The position numbers and the translations under genes are program-made. From Pogostemon cablin (taxonomy: Eukaryota; Streptophyta; Magnoliopsida; Lamiales; Lamiaceae), in the NCBI GenBank assembly GCA_023678885.1, contig CM042963.1:27159542-27223541 (forward strand): 64,000 nucleotides of DNA, in the 5' to 3' direction. Below, piece by piece: positions 32,572 through 43,459 of this stretch. How positions within the stretch are numbered: the stretch's first letter is position 1; the number at the start of each line of letters is the position of its first letter. The notes below the pieces were generated by a model, which made no database searches, had not been told where the DNA came from, and saw only the letters and a list, made by a program, of their open reading frames with translations.

Positions 32572-32589
32572 TCCCCGGCAACGACGCCA
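32572..32589 (-). other. Primer binding site (tRNA-Asp type), element 2
   Basis: Minus strand TGGCGTCGTTGCCGGGGA matches the complement of the plant tRNA-Asp 3' end at 17 of 18 bases. It lies 6 bases inside the 5' LTR. Confidence 0.85.
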
Positions 32590-32595
32590 AGAAAT

Positions 32596-34593
32596 TGATG
32601 CGTGTTTTCTTTGCACGCAAAATTAATCCCCAAGTATTAAGGATATCAATTGCAGCTTAGCAAGCGACCAAGTGAATATCGAACCCAAAGGACGGCGTAT
32701 TATCAATTTAATTATTTAATAAATTAATTAAGACAATTTAACAATTAAGTTGGAGGTTTAGAATTATTAAACTAATAAATAAATAATTAAAATAACAAAT
32801 AAAATAAAGTACCACTCAAAGAATACGAAAGTGGATCAAGTAGGAGAATAGGTAGCTCTAGGATAATCCAATTTTACTCATTAACTTCCCTTCCATGTGT
32901 CGATGTCCGACTCTGCCTTGTGGAATATGGACGCATCACTAAACCATGCATATCTACTCTATAGACATAAGTAAACATGCGTGTAACACGTGTGAATAAT
33001 CTCGGAGCAAGAGATATAATTTCACCCCCTTTCTAGGTACTATCAGTATCAATTATTTTCCCCTAGGATTGGTACTCTAACTCGATATGATCTCCCTTTA
33101 TAGGTACTATAAAATTATCCTCTTTATCCTACTTATTAACCCGAATTCAATTCAATTAATAAGTATTCATATAAGATAGTTCTAATAAGACTTCGGAATC
33201 CCTTCACTTATAATTATAACTTAAAACCCTGCTCAACAGTGAACACACTCAACCAATAACCATGTTATGTATTCAGACTCTACATAACGATTATTGATGC
33301 ACAAAATGACTATGAGTATGGATTAATAAAGCACAATCATATATAAACTATATCCACAAGTAGTGTTGTACGGAGTATACACACGGAAGTTCAATTAACT
33401 AGATAAAACCTTCACAACCCTAGTTCTACCAAAAAGGCTCTAGCCCATGGTGTTGTAGGAAACACACATGGGTGTTGGATAGATCTTACCCGGATGTCCG
33501 GAAAATACAAGATAAATTAGGAAATGAATAAACCCTAGATGTGGCGTCATCGCGTCCTTCTCGCTCTTGAATCCTCCTCTTGGTTCTCCTCTTGATTCCA
33601 CAAACGAATCTTCAAAGTGATGGATGGATGGAGGAAAGGATGTGGTAGGGGGGTGATCCCCCCTTGTGGGGTGTTGTATGTTGTGTTGTTTTCCCCCTTG
33701 ATTGGACTTTTTGGGGCTGTATAGACCTCCTTTTATACTTGTAATCACGTCTCCTAGGCTTGGAATGGGCTTTACAAGTGATCACATGCATTTTGGCCTC
33801 GAAAATACGGATTTGGTAAGTTCCCGAAGCGCGGTTCGACCTCCCAAACAGGTCGAACCAAACCCCTACAAGTCGAACCATGGTCGAACCACCCTTCTGG
33901 ACGTCCCAAGTGCTTGGTTCGACCAGAAAAACAGGTCGAACCAGCATGTCGTGGTCGAACCAGTTTTTCCACCGTCTGGTTCGACATTGGTTCGACCTGA
34001 TGCTCAGGTCAAACCCACCTGTCGTGGTCGAACCGGTCGGAATCAGCTTGCGCAGTCTCTCCGTTTCGCGTATAACTTTCACATCCGACCTCCGAATTGA
34101 GTGATTTTTGCACTCACGCGATCCTCTCTTCCTGTGTATCCTTATAAAGAAATCACAAAAAATACAAGAATTGAATATGTAACAGGCCATGGAATGTAGC
34201 ACTGCAATTTTGTTCGGCACAGCTCGCGCGGCGTCACCTCTTTGCTCATAACTTTCTCGTTCAGACTTCAATGATGGTGTTCTTTATGCCAAAACGACCC
34301 TCTCTTCTGTAACTTTCCAATCATGTATCACACTATGAGTTTTGAGCTCCAAAATAATACAGAATAATTATACAAGTTGGACGTGCGTTTATCAACCTTC
34401 TTGCACAAATTGCACCTTTTCTCAAACTTGGCTCTTTTCATCCTTTTTCCACCTAAAACACAACAAAACACCTCAAGTGTACCTTATTCTCATATATATC
34501 GAATATAAGACACTTTTGCTCATATAAGACTACAATATCAATCAAAAAGGTGTTAAATTGGATATTAAAACACGCTTATTTTCACTCTCATCA
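32596..34593 (-). repeat. 5' LTR of element 2
   Basis: 1998 bp, nearly identical to 25934-27935, with the GGTTCGACC array at 33831-34043. Confidence 0.92.
33831..34043. repeat. GGTTCGACC/GGTCGAACC module array (5' LTR, element 2)
   Basis: Counterpart of the array at 27168-27385, with a few substitutions inside the words (for example AAGTCGAACC for AGGTCGAACC). Confidence 0.88.
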
Positions 34594-35031
34594 AGGTTCA
34601 GATTCTATTAAGCAACAATGTCCATGTGAACTTAATGCTATTTAGTAATTTATTTCAAGAAAAAGAGAGGAATAGGTTAGCGATTGATATATGTTCATGC
34701 ATGGTGTGGGTAATTAGGAAAAGCAAAAACAATATAGTTTTTAAAGATATAGGCTGGAATCTAACGAAGAATATGGACCAAATAAAATCCCATGTATGGA
34801 GTTGGCGGATATGGAGAAAGAAAAGAGTGAAGTTAAATATCAAATACGATGATTGGTGTGGAGACCATAGCAATTTTATACTGAAAAATGGTTAATTATG
34901 AGTGATATGTTTGTCCCTGTAGTAAAAGTTAGGATAAGTGTGTTATCATTGTAACTTGTACTTATTTGTTTTAGGTAAATCTCATACCCGATAGCAATAA
35001 TATTCTCTTTCAAAAAAAATAATAATAATAG
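34594..35031 (+). mobile_element. LINE ORF2 3' fragment, right half, with poly(A)-type tail
   Basis: Continues the LINE frame across the element 2 insertion and runs to a stop at 34893-34895 (VIRKSKNNIVFKD then NLTKNMDQIKSHVWSW, typical of plant L1 ORF2 ends). About 120 bp of 3' UTR follow and then AAAAAAAATAATAATAATA at 35013-35031, an A-rich LINE tail. I could not match a LINE target duplication. Confidence 0.8.
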
Positions 35032-35263
35032 CGGCTGTGCTGGTAACCCGTGCGAAATTTAAGCTCGCATATTCATCAACATCACTGTGCTCATATTCAT
35101 CACCATCACTATACAATTAATTTAAAGGATGTCTTTTTCCTTCACTTTATATATTTTAAAATTCATAATTTTATTAATTATTAAAATTATAATAATACTT
35201 AAAATTAACGTGATCATAAAATTAAAAAATTGAAAGTGTCAGTCAAACATTCAAAAGTGATAC
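35032..35263. other. Intergenic spacer
   Basis: No gene seen. Contains AACCCGTGCGAAATTTAAGCTCGC, faintly like a Helitron end hairpin, but without a clear CTRR terminus. Confidence 0.4.
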
Positions 35264-37107
35264 TGATGAGAGTGAAAATAAGCTTGTTTTAGTGTCTAAT
35301 TTAACACCTTTTTGATGAGAATTGTTGTTATATATTAGCACAAGTATTTATATTTGATATATGTGAGAAAAAGGTGCCTCTGAGGTGTTTTATTGTGTTT
35401 TAGGTAAAAAAAGGATCAAAATTGTGAAGTTGGGGAAAAAGTGCAACTTGTGTAGGAATGCTGAAAAATACACATCCAACTTATGTAATTTTGCTGTATT
35501 CGTGTGGAGCTCTGAACTAAACGTGTGATATATGGTTGGAAAGTCACATAAGAGAGGATCATTTTGACATAAAGAACCACCTAATCGAAGTCCAAACGAG
35601 AAAGTTATGATCAAAATGGTGACGTCACGCAAGCTGTTCCTACTCAGCACAACTGTTTCACTTTTCATGACTTTTTACACATTCAATGTTTGATTTTTTG
35701 TGAGTTATTTATATGGATAGAGTGCCAAGGAAGAGAGGATCGCGTGAGCGTAAGAATCACTCAAATTGGAGTGCGGATGTGGAAGTTATGCGCAAAACGG
35801 TGAGACTGTACATGCAGCTTGACCAGTAGTTCGACCAAGGCCTTCCAGTTCGACTAAACCCACTTTGGTCGAACTAGGACACAGAAATCTATTTTCATCG
35901 GGTTTTACACCCCCAGTGCATGTATTTTCATGTTTTCCAAGAAAAAGTCCATCCAAATTCCATAAGGAGAGCTTACAAGTATAAAAGGGGATGCAGATCA
36001 CACCAAGACAATGCAAGACAATCATCCTACACCCCACAAAGGAGGATCACCCCCCAACCATCATCCACATCCTTTCCCCCATCCATCCATCACTTTGAAA
36101 ATTCGTCTGCTGAATCAAGAGGAGAACTAAAATGAGGATTTAAGACGGAGAAGGACAGGATGACGCCCACATCTAGGGATTTTATCGTTTCCTAATTTAT
36201 CTTATATTTTTCAGACATATGGGTAAGATCTATCCAACCCCCATGATTGTTCTTTGTAACATCATGGGTTAGAACTTTTTTGGTAGTCTAGGGTTTTGAA
36301 GATTTTATGAATTAATTGAACTTTCGTGTGTATACTCCGTACAACACTACTTGTGGAATTATTTTATATATGATTATGCATTTTTAATCCATATTCACGG
36401 TCATTTTGTGCATCTTTAACTGTTATATAGAGTCTGAATATATATCTTGGTTGTTAATTGAGCGCGTTCACTGCTGAACAGGATTCCATGTTATGATTCT
36501 AAGTGAGGGAACTCCGAAGTTTCATTAAAATTATCATATATGAATGTTTATTAATTGAATTGAATTCGGGTTAATAAGCTGGATAAAGATGTTAATTTTA
36601 TAGTACCTATAAAGGGAGATCATATCGGGTTAGATTCTAGACGTGGGAAATAATTGATACTGATAGTACCTAGAAAGGGGGGTGAAATTATGTCTCTTGC
36701 TCCGAAGTTATTCACACGTGTTACACGCATATTTACTTGTGTCTATAGAGTTGATTTGCATGGCTTAGTGATGCGTCCATATTCCATAAGGTAGAGTCAG
36801 ACATTGACATAGAAGAGAAATTAATGAGTGAAATTGGATTATCTTAGGGCTACCTATTCTCCATTCTTGAGTCACTTTCGAATTCTTCTAAGTGCTTTTA
36901 TTTTAATTATTTTTTAATATTTTTGTTAGTAGATTAATAATTTGATACCTCAAACTTTATTGCTTTTGTCTTAATTAATTTAGTAAATAATTAAATTAAT
37001 AATACGCCGTCCTTTGAGTTCGATATTTAACTTGGTCGCTTGCTTAAACTGCAAATGATATCCTTAATACTTGGGATTAATTTTGCGTGCAAAGAAAACG
37101 CGCATCA
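35264..37107 (+). repeat. Solo LTR related to element 2
   Basis: Starts TGATGAGAGTGAAAATAAGC and ends ACGCGCATCA, the termini of the element 2 LTR, here on the plus strand. No internal sequence flanks it on either side. ATAC lies immediately outside both ends, a plausible partial target duplication. It aligns with the LTRs of element 2 with many differences, and its GGTTCGACC array is reduced to a few words at 35818-35880. Confidence 0.85.
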
Positions 37108-37164
37108 ATACCTAAATAATAATAATAATAATAAGGGTTAATTCCTAAAAAATTTACCACCTTA

Positions 37165-37350
37165 TTGGGGGTTTTCAAATCTATCATGACCTTCTATTAT
37201 TGTCAATTTAATATACGATTTATTTAAGATTTTCAGTTCTATCACCACCTTTTATTTTTGCCAATTTAATACACGATATATCAAATATTTTCAATTATAT
37301 TATAAATTTTATTTTTACAATTTGATACACCATTTATTTCATATTTTTAT
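37165..37350. repeat. Roughly 65-bp tandem repeat, three units
   Basis: Units of the form TTTTCAATTCTATCACCACC followed by TTTTATTTTTGCCAATTTAATACACGATTTAT recur about three times with drift. Confidence 0.6.
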
Positions 37351-37370
37351 TTTCTTTATTATTATTATTA

Positions 37371-37410
37371 CTAGTAATTGAACCCGTGTGTTGCACGAGA
37401 TGTGTTATTT
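37371..37410 (-). mobile_element. Helitron-like 3' terminus
   Basis: On the minus strand an imperfect hairpin (CTCGTGCAACACACGGG) is followed by about 12 bases and CTAG, then T. This is the layout of a Helitron 3' end (hairpin, CTRR, insertion before T). The body would extend rightwards; the TC end was not found and may have been lost at the LTR at 39345. Confidence 0.45.
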
Positions 37411-38091
37411 TTAGGGCAACAACTTTAATTAATTTTATGATGTTTGAACCAAATAAAAATTATTTGAATTTTATCTAACCTAATGTTATAATATTATAGT
37501 ATAATGTTTTTATGGGAAAAACACTTATAAAACCTTGCAAGTCTGTTAAGTTGATCAATTCGTAAAAATTTACTAATATCTTTAATTCAACCAAACTTCC
37601 ATTATAAATAATTTAAAAGACTCATCTAAAGTTTCGTGTAAACAATCATTTAATTATTTTAATAGGTGGCTGAGATTTTTTTGAAAATTTTAATATATTC
37701 AAATAATATATTTGATATTATTCTATTTTTTAATAAATATTATCTTATTTTTTTATTTGAAAAAATTATAATTATAATTATTTAATTATTTTAATGGATG
37801 GCTGAGATTTAATTGAAATTTTAGAATATATTCAAATAATATATTTAATATTATTTAAATTTTAATAAATAATATATTATTTTCTGATTTGAAAAAGTTA
37901 TAACTATAATTATTTAATTATTTTAATGGGTGGCTAAGATTTGTTTGAGAAATAAATGGTCAGGATTTGTACTAAACTACTTCCTAATTTGAAAAAATCG
38001 TAATTACAATTATTTAATTATTTTAATGGGTGACAGATATTTGTTTTAAAAATAGATTGTCAGGATTTGGCCATCTGGAAACATTATGACA

Positions 38092-38134
38092 TAAACCCTA
38101 AACCCTAAAACCCTAAATCCTAAACCCTAAACCT
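38092..38134. repeat. Interstitial telomere-type repeats, block 1
   Basis: About five to six CCCTAAA units with one-base variants, complement of the plant telomere repeat TTTAGGG. Confidence 0.85.
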
Positions 38135-38416
38135 TTTGATGGTTAGGATTTGATTTATATTTAATATTATTAATTTTTAATAACTAATATTTTATTTCCT
38201 AATTTGAAAAAGTCATAATTATAATTATTTAATTATTTTAATGGGTGGCTGAGATTTGTTTAAGAAATAGATGGTCATAATTGGATTTATAATAATATAT
38301 CTTATTTTCTAATTTGAAAAATTCATAATTATAATTATTTAATTATTTTAATGGGTGGCTGAGATTTGTTAAAGAAATGGATGGTTAGGATTTTGCCCTC
38401 GGAAAACATTATGTCT

Positions 38417-38475
38417 TAAACCCTAAAACCCTAAACCCTAATCCCTAATCCCTAAAACCCTAAACCATAAACCCT
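38417..38475. repeat. Interstitial telomere-type repeats, block 2
   Basis: About eight CCCTAAA/CCCTAAT units. Flanked by the same GGAAAACATTATG and CCTTTTGATGGTTAGGATT contexts as block 1, so both blocks belong to the surrounding repeat unit. Confidence 0.85.
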
Positions 38476-39344
38476 TTGATGGTTAGGATTGGATTTATAT
38501 TTAATATTATTAATTTTTTAATAAATAGTATTTTATTTTCTAATTTAAAAAAGTCATAATTAAAATTATTTAATTATTTTAATGGGTTATTGAAATTTGT
38601 TTAAGAAATAGATGATCATGGTTGGATTTATAATAATATCTTATTTTCTAATTTGAAAAAGTCATAATTATAATTATTTAATTATTTTAATGTGTGGCTG
38701 AGATTTGTTTAAAAAATAGATGGTCAAGATTTATACTAAATTATTTCCTGATTTGAAATAAAACCTATGTTCTTAAAAAAATTTAAGAATTATGAAATAA
38801 ACTTTATTGTTGGTAAAGATTTAATGAGATTATTAAAGTTTTAAATTAAATATCTCAATGTAATGTAATTTCACGAAGAATGAGTATATATTCTTGCCAT
38901 ATAAAATTATAAAAAAATTGGCATTTTTTTGTGTTTATTGTTGCTATATTAGTAAAAGATTTAATAAGATTATTAAAGTTTTAAATTAAATATCTCAATG
39001 TAATGTAATTTCACGAAAAAAATATTTATTTATTTATTTATAGGCCATAAAGTTGAAATAAATTTATTTTTTAATTTTTTTTGGTGTTTATTGTTGCTAT
39101 TCCAGGCTTTGTTTGAATTTATTTTAGGAATTAATTTATTAAATTCCTAAATAAAATATAATAAATTAAAATTGATATTTTAATCATGAAAATCGAAGTC
39201 TTGCCATTTAATTGGACTGTGAATTTTATTTGCTTATAAATATATTTAATATTATTCAATTTTTAATAAATAATATCTTATTTCCTGATTTGAAAATGTT
39301 GAAAAAGTAATAATTATAATTATTTAATTATTTTAATGGGCGAC

Positions 39345-40940
39345 TGATGAGCGTTTTCTCAACACACAATTAATCCCCAAGTATGAAGGATATCAATTGT
39401 AGTTTCGAAGATGACCAAGTTAAATATCAAATCCACGGGATTGATAAATATCAATTTAATTACGTTCTAGTAGATTATGACTATTTTGAATTAAACAATT
39501 GGTTTAAGTAACAATTTGAATAGCTAATAAATAACAAGAACAAGTAAATAATAGTGGTGATCAATTAAGATGATAGGTAGTTCGTCAGGCCATCCAGTTT
39601 CCTTTGTTAATTCGTACTTTCGTGTGTCGATGTCCGACTCTGCCTTGTGATTTATGGACGCATCACTAGACCATGCGAATCTATTCTATAGACACAAATA
39701 GATAAGCTTTTGACACGTGTGAGTATCCTCAGAGCAAGACGTATGCTCCACCTCCCTTTCTAGGTACTATCATAATCAATTATTTCCCGTGCACTTAGTA
39801 CTCTAACCCGATTTGATCTCCCTTTTTAGGTACTATAAAGTCATACTCTTTATCCTACTTGTCAACCCGAATTCAATTCAATTAACAAACATTCATATAA
39901 GACAGTTCTAATAAGACTTCGGAATCCCTTCACTTAGAATTATAACAATAAACCCTGCTCAACAGTGAACGCACTCAATCAATAACCATGTTATGTATTC
40001 AGACTCTACATAACGATTAATGATGCACAAAACAACTATGAGTATGGATTAAAAACGTACAATCTTATATAAAATAAACCACAAGTAGTGTTGTACGGAG
40101 TATACACACGAAATACAAATTAACTCATGAAACCTTCATAACCTTAGAACTACCGAAGTGGCTCTAGCCCATGATTGATCTAAGAACAATCATGGTTAGA
40201 TGGACCAATCTTACTTGAATCTCCAGCTGAATCTCTGTCACAGCCCTCCGGATGGATCACTAATCTCTTTTCTTCACTCCTCTCTTGTATCACGATGTCT
40301 CTCTTCTTCTCTCGACTGCATGAGCCTTCTTTTATACTTGTAATCACGTCTCTAGGGCTTGGAATGGGCTTTTCAAGTGATCTCACGCGTTTTGGCCTCG
40401 AAAATCCGGATAAGGTAAGTTTCCACGTTTTGGTTCGACCTCGTCAACAGGTCGAACCACTGGCCAACAAGTCGAATCCCAGGTCGAACCCTGTTACTGG
40501 ACACATTCTACATTTGGTTCGACCTCTTGCACAGGTTGAACCACTCAGGTCTTGGTTGAACCCCAGGTCGAACCATGCTACTGGACAATTTCCGCTCCTG
40601 GTTCGACCAGCTGTCAGGTCGAACCCCCAACGTCGTGGTCGAACCCATCTTCTGCGAACTAGTTCGACCATGGTTCGACCTGATGAACAGGTCGAACCCT
40701 GGGTCGTGGTCGAACCCATCTTCTGCTGTTCCACAATGCTGGTTCGACCTATAGGAGAGGTCGATCCCTCCTCCATTAGGTCGAACCCTACTCTTTCCTT
40801 GGCGGTTCGCGTGGTCTCGACTTCGTCTCTTCGATTCTTCGCACTTCCACTCCGTTTTTACTATGAAAACCACTTAAATAGCTCCACTAACACCTGATTC
40901 ATGCTAATTCACAATATATATAGGTTTTTCACCTATTTCC
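39345..40940 (-). repeat. Inverted, end-truncated Athila-like LTR
   Basis: Starts TGATGAGCGTTTTCTCAACA, the reverse complement of the end of the LTR at 46817-48701, and aligns with it in inverted orientation. At the right it stops at CACCTATTTCCAC, some 9 bases short of the expected CTCATCA, and passes directly into pol sequence of element 3. A GGTTCGACC array lies at 40432-40790. Confidence 0.8.
40432..40790. repeat. GGTTCGACC/GGTCGAACC module array (inverted LTR)
   Basis: About 18 words in alternating orientation, the largest LTR array of this word in the window. The partner LTR of this composite uses a different core word (GCTCGAC). Confidence 0.88.
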
Positions 40941-42365
40941 ACCTCGAGGTTGGAGACAAGGGAGCACTGTGATGATTTTTTTGATTACATAGAAGAGATG
41001 TTCCCTGATGAGAAGATCATGACAGTGTTTGTTGAAGGAGCAGAAAGAGCATGCACAGTGGCTGCACAAGGGATTGATCCATGGTACGCGGATTATGTGA
41101 ATTACATTGCCGTAGGAGAAATTCTAAGAGATCTCAACCAATACCAACTTGCAAAGTTCAAGAGGGATGTTGAGACATTTATATGGTATGATCCATTTGT
41201 CTACAAGATATGTATAGATTCCATAGTCCGTAGGTGTGTGCCCGGGATGGAGATGGAGAGCGTTCTTTATTTTTGCCATGCACAACCTAACGAGGGGCAC
41301 TTCGGAGCTCAAAAGAAGGCAGCAAATGTACTTCAATCTGCTCTTCATTGGTGTACCTTGTTTAAAGATTGTGAGACCTATGTGGCGATATGCGATAGAT
41401 GTCAAAGGATGAGAAACATAAGTAGGAGAGATGAGATGCCACTTCAGCCGAGCATTATTGTTGAGATCTTCGATGTATGGGGGATCAATTTCATGGGGCC
41501 TTTTCCCCCATATAATGGGTATCTCTACATTCTTTTAGCAGTGGATTATGTTTCTAAGTGGGTGGAAGTCATTCCCACTCGTGTGAATGATTCAAGGACT
41601 GTTTTATCTTTCTTAAAGAAACATATATTTGCTCGCTATGGAGTTCTTAGAGCACTAGTAAGTGATGGAGGTACTCACTTCATCAATGAGCTTCTTGAAA
41701 AGATGCTTAAGGATTATGGTGTCAAGCATAGGGTTACTACACCCTATCACCCTCAAGCGAACGGGCATGCGGAAGTCTCCAACCGACAAGTGAAGTAAAT
41801 TTTGGAGAAAGTAGTCGGAACCAATAGGAAGAATTGGGCTATGAAGCTCGATGATGTTGTGTGGGGTTCTGGACTGCTTATAAGAAGGTGTTGGATATGT
41901 CACCATATCAAATTGTCTATGGGAAGCCATGCCACTTACCCGTAGAGATTTAGCACCGAGATTTTTGGGCATTGAGGAGTTTGAACTTGTCTTTAAAGGA
42001 TCAAAAGGAGTTGAGGATAACTCATATCAATCAATTGGATGAGTTCAGAAATCGTGCTTACAAGAATTCGGAGATCTTTAAGGAAAGAATGAAGAAATGG
42101 CATGATTCAAAGATCTCATACAAGGAGTTCAAGTAAGGTGATGAGGTATTACTTTTAACTCTCGTTTGAAGCTCTTCGCAGGGAAATTGAAATTAAAGTG
42201 GATGGGGCCGTTCATTATCCATAGAGCCTGTGGAGGGAGGAGTTTTGAGCTTATGGACAAAGATGGGGACATTATCGCACGAATGGGCATCTTTTGAAGC
42301 ATTACAAGTCGCCGGATGATGCTTGCATCGTCTTTGAAGATACCTTGCCCAGAGTGGTACCGTCG
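40941..42365 (+). pseudogene. Integrase region of element 3 pol, broken
   Basis: The open part (to a TAA at 41796-41798) carries the zinc region (H..H, CDRCQRM), the core Asp (WGINFMGPF, with Asn for the usual Asp one residue before Phe), then VSDGGTHF and ANGHAEVSN. Downstream, pieces in shifting frames match the integrase C-terminus (WAMKLDD, SRLKLFAGKLK, GHLLKHYKSPDD). At least one stop and several frameshifts make it inactive. In other Athila integrases the first catalytic residue is the Asp of WGIDF, so its Asn here is a further lesion. Confidence 0.85.
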
Positions 42366-42523
42366 TGACTCTCCAACGTTAAACAAGAGTGCCTGTTGGG
42401 GGCTTTTTCTCCCGTTTTATTGCTTTATTTATTTTCGTGTGAGTAAGAAATTTTTATATTTGACGTGCTTATTATTCGGAAATTATATCTCTTTGCATAC
42501 TTAGTTTCCACTTTAGTTTCTAC

Positions 42524-42536
42524 TAAGTTTGGGGGG
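42524..42536 (+). other. Internal polypurine tract of element 3
   Basis: TAAGTTTGGGGGG followed by TGTGATGTACTTACCTCA, the same block as in element 2 (minus strand, 29610-29623), about 160 nt past the end of integrase. Confidence 0.65.
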
Positions 42537-42844
42537 TGTGATGTACTTACCTCACATAGGGCGGAGAGTATAATTTTTTTCTTTGTAACGTTTGCTAGGA
42601 GAGTTGATTTTTTGTGGTATATTAAAACTTTAATGGTTTTGATGTATCGATTTTTTGCAATTTGCCTAGTGTTTAGTGGTGTTTTGTTTTTTTAGTGTCA
42701 TTGCGGAGTTACACATGATTCTATATGGTTTAAAGAGGATATCTTGCTTGATTTATGGATATCTTGATACTTAGTGTTGTCCTAGAGTTGAATGTTGCAG
42801 GGAGAGACGAGAAGAGTACAAATTATCAAGAAGTCGGGTTGTTG

Positions 42845-43235
42845 TTCGACCATTACACAGTTGCTCGTTCAAGGAGAAGAAGTCGAGCAGAGGTCGAGCA
42901 AAATGCGCAAAACTTACAGTGGCTCTGCTCGACTTCGAGGGGGTGTTCGACCAGAGGTGCCAACTCGAGCAGAGGTCGAGCAAAATGTGCAAATCTTACT
43001 GAGAGTTTTCTCGACCAGACAGTGGTTGCTCGACTAGATCTCCAAGTTGAACGGAGGTAGAGCGAGACAGAGGAGAACAGGGGGCACGACTGGGCATGTT
43101 GCTCGACTTCCAACACCCGTTCGACCAGTTTATGCAAGTCGAACAGAGGTCGAGCGGAGTAATTTTAAGGGTAAAGCAAGGGTTGCTCGACTTGCACCCA
43201 TTGCTCGACTTCACCAGTTAAGTCGAGCGGAGTCC
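42845..43235. repeat. GCTCGAC/GTCGAGC module array (internal, element 3)
   Basis: About 15 words such as TTGCTCGACTT and GTCGAGCAGAGG alternate in orientation over 390 bp. Same architecture as the GGTTCGACC arrays, with a different core. Confidence 0.85.
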
Positions 43236-43459
43236 AGAATCAGATTTTGAAGGTTAGTTTTTCATTCCGTACGACACATTCCCGTCACCCTTTCTCGAGC
43301 ACCAATCCATAACCGTAAGTCCTTCCTCCCAAATTTTTTTCTACACCTAAATCCATCTTTCCACACACTTTCACATCCAAATTCAAGGGTTTGCAAGTCC
43401 GATTTAGGATTTTCACTCGAATCTTTAGGGTTTTCGCTGCTTTTCACCACACTCGCACC

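Larger units (their letters stand above)
25934..34593 (-). mobile_element. Athila-like element 2, complete structure, Gag-PR only
   Basis: 8660 bp with two full LTRs (25934-27935 and 32596-34593), tRNA-Asp primer site, 3' polypurine tract and one ORF. Flanks AGGTG (25929-25933) and AGGTT (34594-34598) are a 5-bp target duplication with one mismatch. Joining the flanks restores the LINE reading frame, confirming the insertion point. There is no RT, RNase H or integrase, and no obvious remnant of them, so it must have depended on an autonomous relative. The two LTRs look nearly identical, implying a recent insertion. Confidence 0.92.
37640..39344. repeat. Dispersed tandem repeat (TTTAATTATTTTAATGGGTGGCTGAG)
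   Basis: The core TTTAATTATTTTAATGGGTG, usually followed by GCTGAGATTTGTTTAAGAAA, occurs about nine times (near 37650, 37785, 37910, 38010, 38230, 38340, 38570, 38680 and 39320) at irregular spacings of about 100-230 bp, with one larger gap. No ORF. Confidence 0.75.
42366..43459 (+). other. Spacer between pol and the env-position ORF, element 3
   Basis: Holds the internal polypurine tract (42524-42536), a GCTCGAC/GTCGAGC module array (42845-43235) and a leader-like stretch just before the ATG at 43460. No ORF supported. Confidence 0.6.

Noticed and set aside
33612..34271. 219-codon minus ORF in the 5' LTR of element 2
   Set aside because: Lies wholly in the LTR over the word array; the other LTR copy is interrupted, and the peptide is the array translated out of context.
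35040..35070. Helitron terminus at AACCCGTGCGAAATTTAAGCTCGC
   Set aside because: Hairpin is weak and no CTRR sequence sits at the right distance.
40432..40790. tRNA genes or Pol III B boxes (GGTTCGACC resembles the T-arm GGTTCGANTCC)
   Set aside because: Only a partial B-box match; no A box, acceptor stem or cloverleaf can be drawn around any copy.
42465..42695. 76-codon ORF after element 3 integrase as a gene
   Set aside because: Overlaps the internal polypurine tract block conserved as non-coding DNA in element 2.
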